Assembly: GCA_014534235.1 (NCBI GenBank)
Contig: JACVRW010000024.1
Span: 1 to 33,265 of the forward strand
Length of the DNA stretch: 33,265 nucleotides
Direction of reading: 5' to 3'
Origin: Thermoleophilaceae bacterium
GTDB taxonomy: Bacteria > Actinomycetota > Thermoleophilia > Solirubrobacterales > Thermoleophilaceae
Numbering within the stretch: the first letter of the stretch is position 1; every line of letters begins with the position of its first letter. The position numbers and the translations under genes are program-made. Shown here one piece after another: positions 28,897 through 33,265 of the stretch. Below the pieces are notes generated by a model. It was given only the letters and a program-made list of their open reading frames with translations. It ran no database searches and was not told the DNA's origin.

Positions 28897-31247
28897 TCCG
28901 CGAGGACGTCTTCGCGGTCGAGGCCTGGGCGGTGCCCGAGCGGGAGCTTCACGTCGACCTGCTCCGCCAGACCGAGTCGATCTTCGCGCTGTCGAACGGC
29001 CACATCGGCCTGCGCGGCAACCTCGACGAGGGTGAGCCCTCGGGGATACCGGGGACCTATCTCAACGGGTTCTACGAGATCCGCCCGCTGCCCCGCGCCG
29101 AGGCGGCCTACGGCGATCCGGAGGCCGGCCAGACGATGATCAACGTGACCAACGGCAAGGTACTGCGGCTGCTGGTCGACGACGAGCCGTTCGACATCCG
29201 CTACGGCAAGGTCGTTCGCCACGAACGCGTGCTCGACCTGCGGGACGGCGTCCTCCGGCGAGAGGTTGAGTGGGTCTCCCCCGCCGGGCAGGCGGTTCGG
29301 GTGCGCTCCACGCGGTTGGTCTCCTTCGTGCAACGCGCCGTGGCCGCCGTTCGCTTCGAGATCGAGCCGGTGGGCGAGCCCGCGCGCATCGTCGTGCAGT
29401 CGGAGCTTGTCGCCAACGAACCCGTGCCCGAGGCGGAGGACGACCCGCGTGCGGCCGCGGCGCTGCGGGCGCCGCTCGCCTCCCAGCTCCACGCCCACAC
29501 CGAGCTCCGCGCCGTCCTCGTCCATCAGGCGCGGGCGAGCAAGCTCCAGATGGCGGCCGGCATGGACCACGTCGTCGAGGGACCCGACGGGACGGTCACC
29601 GCCGCGGAGAGCGAACCGGACCTGGCGAGGGTGACGGCGAGCACCGAGCTCGACACCGAGCAGAAGCTCGAGATCACGAAGTTCGTGGCGTACGGATGGT
29701 CCAGCCGGCGCTCGCTGCCGTCGCTGCGCGATCAGGTCGACGCGGCGCTGGCCGCGGCGAAGCGCACCGGGTGGGACGGCCTGCGGCGCGGCCAGCGCGA
29801 GTACCTCGACCGCTTCTGGGAGCACGCCGACGTGGAGCTCGAGGGCGATCCCGCGCTCCAGCAGTCGGTGCGCTTCGCGGTCTTCCAGGTGGTCCAGGCC
29901 GCCGCCCGCGCGGAGCGGCGGGCGATCCCGGCCAAGGGCCTCACCGGGCGCGGATACGACGGTCACAGCTTCTGGGACATGGACACATACACGGTCCCGG
30001 TCCTGACATACATCGCTCCCGAGGCGGCGGCCGACGCGCTCCGGTGGCGCCACGAGACGATGGACCTCGCCGAGGCCCGCGCCCGCGAGCTCGGCCTCGC
30101 CGGCGTCACGTTTCCGTGGCGGACGATCCGCGGACAGGAGTGCTCCGGGTACTGGCCCGCCGGAACCGCGGCCTTCCACGTCAACGCCGACATCGCCGAC
30201 GCGGTCCGGCGCTACCTGAACGCCACGGGCGACGAGGAGTTCGCGGAGGGTCCCGGGATCGAGCTGCTCGTCGCCACGGCGCGGCTCTGGCGCGCGCTCG
30301 GCCACCACGACACCGAGGGCGGATTCCGGATCGACGGCGTGACGGGACCCGACGAGTACACCGCCCTCGTGAACAACAACGTCTTCACGAACCTGATGGC
30401 CGCGCGAAACATGCGCGCGGCCGCCGACCTCGCCGTTCGCCACCCGAAGCGCGCCGCCGGCCTCGACGTCGACCAGGAGGAGATCGCCAGCTGGCGGGAC
30501 GCCGCCGACGCGATCGTGGTCCCGTTCGACCGCGAGCTCGGCGTGACCGCGCAGTCCGAGGCATTCACCCGCTACCGGCAGTGGGACTTCGAGGAGACGC
30601 GGTCCGACGAGTACCCGCTCCTCCTGAACCACCACTACTACGCGCTGTACAGCAGCCAGGTGGTGAAGCAGGCCGACCTCGTGCTGGCGCTGTACGCGTG
30701 CGGCGACTGCTTCGACGCCGAGCAGAAGGCCCGCGACTTCGACTACTACGAGCGCATCACGGTTCGGGACTCGTCTCTCTCGGCGGCCATGCAGGCGATC
30801 GTGGCCGCCGAGGTGGGGCACCTCGATCTCGCCTACGACTACCTGTCAGAGACCGCCTTCATCGATCTGCGCGACCTGGCGTTCAACACCAAGGACGGCC
30901 TCCACCTCGCCTCGCTGTCCGGCAGCTGGCTGGCCGCCGTGGCGGGCTTCGGCGGGATGCGCGACTATGGCGAGGGCCTCGAGTTCGCCCCGCGCCTGCC
31001 GTCCCGGCTGACGCGCATGAGCTTCCGCCTGCTCTATCGCGGGCGCCGGCTTCGCGTCGAGGTCCGTCCCGGCGAGGCGACCTACGAGCTGCTCGACGGA
31101 GAGCCCCTCGAGGTGAAGCACCACGGTGACGCGCTGACCCTCGGCGCGGACTCTCCGGAGCCCCGGCCAGTGCCGCCACCGCTGCGCCGGCCCCGCCCCG
31201 AGCAGCCGCCGGGGCGCTCGCCCCCGAGGCGGCACAGCGAGGCCTGA
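28893..31247 (+). CDS. Glycoside hydrolase family 65 disaccharide phosphorylase
   Basis: A 784-residue GH65 enzyme, which by phosphorolysis splits an alpha-glucoside (trehalose, maltose, kojibiose or nigerose) into beta-glucose-1-phosphate and glucose. ESIFALSNGHIGLRGNLDEG (about 28-47) is the N-terminal signature; HSFWDMDTYTVPVL (about 358-371) is the catalytic-domain block; TGPDEYTALVNNNVFTN (484-500) carries the general acid Glu488; KQADLVLALY follows, and the C-terminal beta domain reads LPSRLTRMSFRLLYRGRRLRVEV. The disaccharide cannot be assigned by eye; a non-hydrolytic phosphorylase is favoured by the coupled beta-PGM gene. A Pro/Arg-rich tail of about 30 residues ends the protein. Confidence 0.93.
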   Translation: MIREDVFAVEAWAVPERELHVDLLRQTESIFALSNGHIGLRGNLDEGEPSGIPGTYLNGFYEIRPLPRAEAAYGDPEAGQTMINVTNGKVLRLLVDDEPFDIRYGKVVRHERVLDLRDGVLRREVEWVSPAGQAVRVRSTRLVSFVQRAVAAVRFEIEPVGEPARIVVQSELVANEPVPEAEDDPRAAAALRAPLASQLHAHTELRAVLVHQARASKLQMAAGMDHVVEGPDGTVTAAESEPDLARVTASTELDTEQKLEITKFVAYGWSSRRSLPSLRDQVDAALAAAKRTGWDGLRRGQREYLDRFWEHADVELEGDPALQQSVRFAVFQVVQAAARAERRAIPAKGLTGRGYDGHSFWDMDTYTVPVLTYIAPEAAADALRWRHETMDLAEARARELGLAGVTFPWRTIRGQECSGYWPAGTAAFHVNADIADAVRRYLNATGDEEFAEGPGIELLVATARLWRALGHHDTEGGFRIDGVTGPDEYTALVNNNVFTNLMAARNMRAAADLAVRHPKRAAGLDVDQEEIASWRDAADAIVVPFDRELGVTAQSEAFTRYRQWDFEETRSDEYPLLLNHHYYALYSSQVVKQADLVLALYACGDCFDAEQKARDFDYYERITVRDSSLSAAMQAIVAAEVGHLDLAYDYLSETAFIDLRDLAFNTKDGLHLASLSGSWLAAVAGFGGMRDYGEGLEFAPRLPSRLTRMSFRLLYRGRRLRVEVRPGEATYELLDGEPLEVKHHGDALTLGADSPEPRPVPPPLRRPRPEQPPGRSPPRRHSEA

Positions 31248-31306
31248 GCCGGTGCCGCGAGCACACCGATTCCAGGGACTTCGGGGCACCCGCCACGAAG
31301 TAGAGC

Positions 31307-31314
31307 GGAGGTGA
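31307..31314 (+). promoter_or_regulatory. Ribosome binding site deciding the coxB start
   Basis: GGAGGTGA, a near-perfect Shine-Dalgarno sequence, lies 11 bases before ATG 31326. The in-frame GTG at 31311 falls inside it, so the ATG is the likely start. Confidence 0.7.
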
Positions 31315-31325
31315 GGGCCGGAGTT

Positions 31326-32219
31326 ATGATCCGCCGCGCCTTGCAGGCACGCCGCACACGCGTTGCCCTCTCGGCCGCCCTCGCCGCGGCACTCGTCGCA
31401 TTGCTGCTCGTCGCGCCGGGCGCCTCCGCCGACCTCTTCACACCCGAGTCGGGCGGCTCGCAGAACGCCGACGACATCGACACGCTCTACAAGATCACGC
31501 TCTACATCGCGATGGTGATCTTCCTGATCGTCGAGGGCACGCTGATCTGGTCGCTCGTGAGGTACCGATGGCGGCGCGCGGGCCCGCAGGCGGTGCAGAT
31601 CCGTGGCAACACGCCACTCGAGCTCAGCTGGACGGTGGGTGCGGCGCTCATCCTCGTCGTGCTGACGACGGTCACGTTCATCTATCTCGACGACATCGAG
31701 AACCCGCCTCCATCGGGGCCGAACGGCCTCCGGGCGGAGCAGGCGCGGTTCGCCTCGATCGACCAGCCGCCGGCGCCGACGAGCGGCGGTCCGACCTTGA
31801 CGATCGACGTCGACGGCCTGCAGTTCCTGTGGCGTTACGACTACGCGGGCCGGGCCCAGCTCTACAGCTACGAGGAGATGGTGGTGCCGACCGACACGAC
31901 CGTGGTGCTCGACGTCACGGCCACGGACGTGATCCACTCCTGGTGGATCCCCAAGCTGGGCGGCAAGGTCGACGCCGTGCCCGGCCACGTGAACAAGACG
32001 TGGTTCAAGATCCCCGCGAGCAGGGCCGGCCACGAGTTCTACGGCCAGTGCGCCGAGCTGTGCGGGGCGGGACACGCCGACATGCGCGCCACGGTGCGCG
32101 CGGTGACGCCTGACCAGTTCGAGGAGTGGGCCGAGCAGCAGCGGGCCGACATCAGGGCGGCGGGCGAGGCGCTCGCCGAGCAACGCAGGCAGCGCGCGCA
32201 GGAAGGCGGGCTCGAGTAG
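31326..32219 (+). CDS. coxB: Cytochrome c oxidase subunit II
   Basis: A 297-residue subunit II of a caa3/aa3-type heme-copper oxidase, the part that receives electrons from cytochrome c. Residues 10-36 are a cleavable signal-like helix ending GASA; two membrane helices follow at about 55-78 and 102-121. The periplasmic cupredoxin domain has every CuA ligand: His204 (VIHSWWIPKLGGK), Cys242, Glu244, Cys246, His250 and Met253 (CAELCGAGHADM). The aromatic LQFLWRYDY at 165-173 is the electron-entry region. No cytochrome c domain is fused at the C-terminus. Its TAG overlaps the GTG of coxA. The ATG at 31326 is chosen from the Shine-Dalgarno position. Confidence 0.96.
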   Translation: MIRRALQARRTRVALSAALAAALVALLLVAPGASADLFTPESGGSQNADDIDTLYKITLYIAMVIFLIVEGTLIWSLVRYRWRRAGPQAVQIRGNTPLELSWTVGAALILVVLTTVTFIYLDDIENPPPSGPNGLRAEQARFASIDQPPAPTSGGPTLTIDVDGLQFLWRYDYAGRAQLYSYEEMVVPTDTTVVLDVTATDVIHSWWIPKLGGKVDAVPGHVNKTWFKIPASRAGHEFYGQCAELCGAGHADMRATVRAVTPDQFEEWAEQQRADIRAAGEALAEQRRQRAQEGGLE

Positions 32220-33265
32220 TGGAGGCGGGGACCGCCCGCGAGACGCGCATCGTGCGCCCTGAGGTCGTCCTGCACGGCCTCCCGGCGCGGCCGCGCGGCT
32301 GGCTCGAGTGGCTCACGACCACCGACCACAAGAAGATCGGGATCCTCTACCTCTTCGCGACGTTCCTGTTCTTCGTCCTCGGCGGCGTGGAGGCGCTCGT
32401 GATGCGCCTCCAGCTCGCCCAACCGAACAACACGCTTGTCGACCCCGAGACCTACAACGGTCTCGTGACCATGCACGGCACCACGATGGTCTTCCTGTTC
32501 GTGGTGCCGGTGTTCGCGGGCTTCGGGAACTACCTCGTGCCGCTCATGATCGGCGCGCGCGACATGGCCTTCCCCCGCCTAAACGCGCTGTCGTTCTGGC
32601 TCCTCTTGTTCGGCGGCATCGCGTTCTACGTGAGCATCTTCTTCGAGCCGCCTCAGGCCGGCTGGACGATGTACCCGCCGCTCTCGGACGACGCCTTCTC
32701 GGCCGGGGGCGGGGTCGACGCGTGGATCCTCATGATCCACCTCACCGGCCTCTCCTCGATCGTGGGCGCGATCAACTTCATCGCGACGATCCACAACATG
32801 CGGGCCAGCGGCATGAGCTGGGGCCGCATCCCGCTGTTCGTCTGGACGATCCTGATCTACAGCTACCTACTGGTGGCGGCGCTGCCGGCGGTGGCCGCAG
32901 CCGTGACGATGCTGCTCACCGATCGCCACTTCGGCACCGCCTTCTTCGATCCGGCCGGGGGTGGGGACCCGATGCTCTGGCAGCACCTCTTCTGGTTCTT
33001 CGGCCACCCCGAGGTTTACATCATGGTGCTGCCTGCCTTCGGGATGGTCTCCGAGGTGCTGCCGGTCTTCGCCCGGAAGCCGATCTTCGGCTACAAGGCC
33101 ATCGTCATCGCGACCGTCGCGATCGGGTTCTACTCGATGCTCGTGTGGGCGCACCACATGTTCACCGTCGGGATGCCGGACGTCCTGAACGGCTTCTTCA
33201 TGGTGTCGTCGTGGATCATCGCCGTGCCGACGGGGGTGAAGATCTTCAACTGGCTCGCGACGCTC
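32219..33265 (+). CDS. coxA: Cytochrome c oxidase subunit I, 3' end outside window
   Basis: The first 349 codons are present. After a 30-residue N-terminus, LTTTDHKKIGILYL begins the subunit I fold. TMHGTTMVFLFVVPVFAGFGNYLVPLMIGARDMAFPRLNALSFWL is the heme-a His block (His in MHG); GWTMYPPLS, WFFGHPEVYIMVLP (A1-type oxidases have this Glu), VWAHHMFTVGM (the CuB His pair) and AVPTGVKIFNW (with the K-channel Lys) follow in order. It is the catalytic subunit of an aa3-type proton-pumping oxidase. GTG 32219 overlaps the coxB stop by one base. The frame is open to the window edge. The missing part should hold the last CuB and heme residues and perhaps coxC. Confidence 0.96.
   Translation, partial: MEAGTARETRIVRPEVVLHGLPARPRGWLEWLTTTDHKKIGILYLFATFLFFVLGGVEALVMRLQLAQPNNTLVDPETYNGLVTMHGTTMVFLFVVPVFAGFGNYLVPLMIGARDMAFPRLNALSFWLLLFGGIAFYVSIFFEPPQAGWTMYPPLSDDAFSAGGGVDAWILMIHLTGLSSIVGAINFIATIHNMRASGMSWGRIPLFVWTILIYSYLLVAALPAVAAAVTMLLTDRHFGTAFFDPAGGGDPMLWQHLFWFFGHPEVYIMVLPAFGMVSEVLPVFARKPIFGYKAIVIATVAIGFYSMLVWAHHMFTVGMPDVLNGFFMVSSWIIAVPTGVKIFNWLATL

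Noticed and set aside
28692-30821. 709-residue minus-strand gene
   Set aside because: Antisense to the HAD and GH65 genes, which have full catalytic motifs.
1-33265. Prophage, integrative element or defence island
   Set aside because: No integrase, transposase, phage, restriction, toxin-antitoxin or CRISPR-associated gene is recognisable, and base composition looks even apart from the repeat array.
1-33265. tRNA, rRNA or known riboswitch
   Set aside because: No cloverleaf-like conserved T-loop sequence, rRNA segment or cobalamin riboswitch box was seen by eye, including before the cobalamin adenosyltransferase gene.

Overview
This 33 kb window is very GC-rich, gene-dense bacterial chromosome. 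Many genes start with GTG or TTG, adjacent genes often overlap by a few bases, and there is no insertion sequence, integrase, CRISPR array, tRNA or rRNA that I can see. The gene content suggests an actinobacterium, plausibly the Thermoleophilia (Gaiellales or Solirubrobacterales type): a PduO cobalamin adenosyltransferase, an actinobacterial-type rhodanese, a TIGR03252-like HhH protein, a Rv3400/Rv3401-like HAD plus GH65 pair, and coxB-coxA. The taxonomic call is inference.

Layout. 1-5.9 kb: a partial DUF1326 gene (-); a tightly overlapping trio DUF1015, cobalamin adenosyltransferase, OsmC (+); a GNAT (-); an isochorismatase-like hydrolase and a Nudix CoA pyrophosphatase (+); a thiosulfate sulfurtransferase (-). 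6-8.4 kb: a short Rossmann protein and a small membrane protein (-), then a SnoaL-like protein coupled to an acyl-CoA dehydrogenase (+). 8.5-16.5 kb: a cysteine-desulfurase-like PLP enzyme overlapping a short Aquifex-type aconitase (-); an HhH protein and a PCMT-like methyltransferase (+); a hotdog thioesterase (-); a 40-bp tandem repeat array; and a second, full-length AcnA-type aconitase (-). 16.5-21 kb: a PHP phosphoesterase and two tandem exported sulfatases (+), separated by a gap holding an EamA/RhtA transporter remnant.

21-27 kb, read on the minus strand, is a run of lipid- and redox-flavoured genes: an MBL-fold hydrolase, a protein joining SCP2-like sterol-carrier domains to an R2lox-like di-metal oxidase domain, a PAP2-family membrane enzyme, an LPG-synthase-TM/UPF0104 membrane protein, and thioredoxin reductase. 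27-33 kb (+): a decayed MocR/GntR 3-prime end whose stop overlaps the start of an enoyl-CoA hydratase; a beta-phosphoglucomutase-like HAD coupled to a GH65 disaccharide phosphorylase; and coxB with the first part of coxA running off the end.

The items most worth a second look are the SCP2/R2lox fusion, which keeps all six metal ligands and the Val/Tyr pair that forms the R2lox ether cross-link, and the 40-bp hairpin-bearing array (five full copies) that fills the space between the acnA stop codon and the thioesterase start. Two remnants of genes that often occur together (an RhtA-like exporter and a MocR-like regulator) also survive as 3-prime stubs. Everything here is read by eye; no database search or folding calculation was run.
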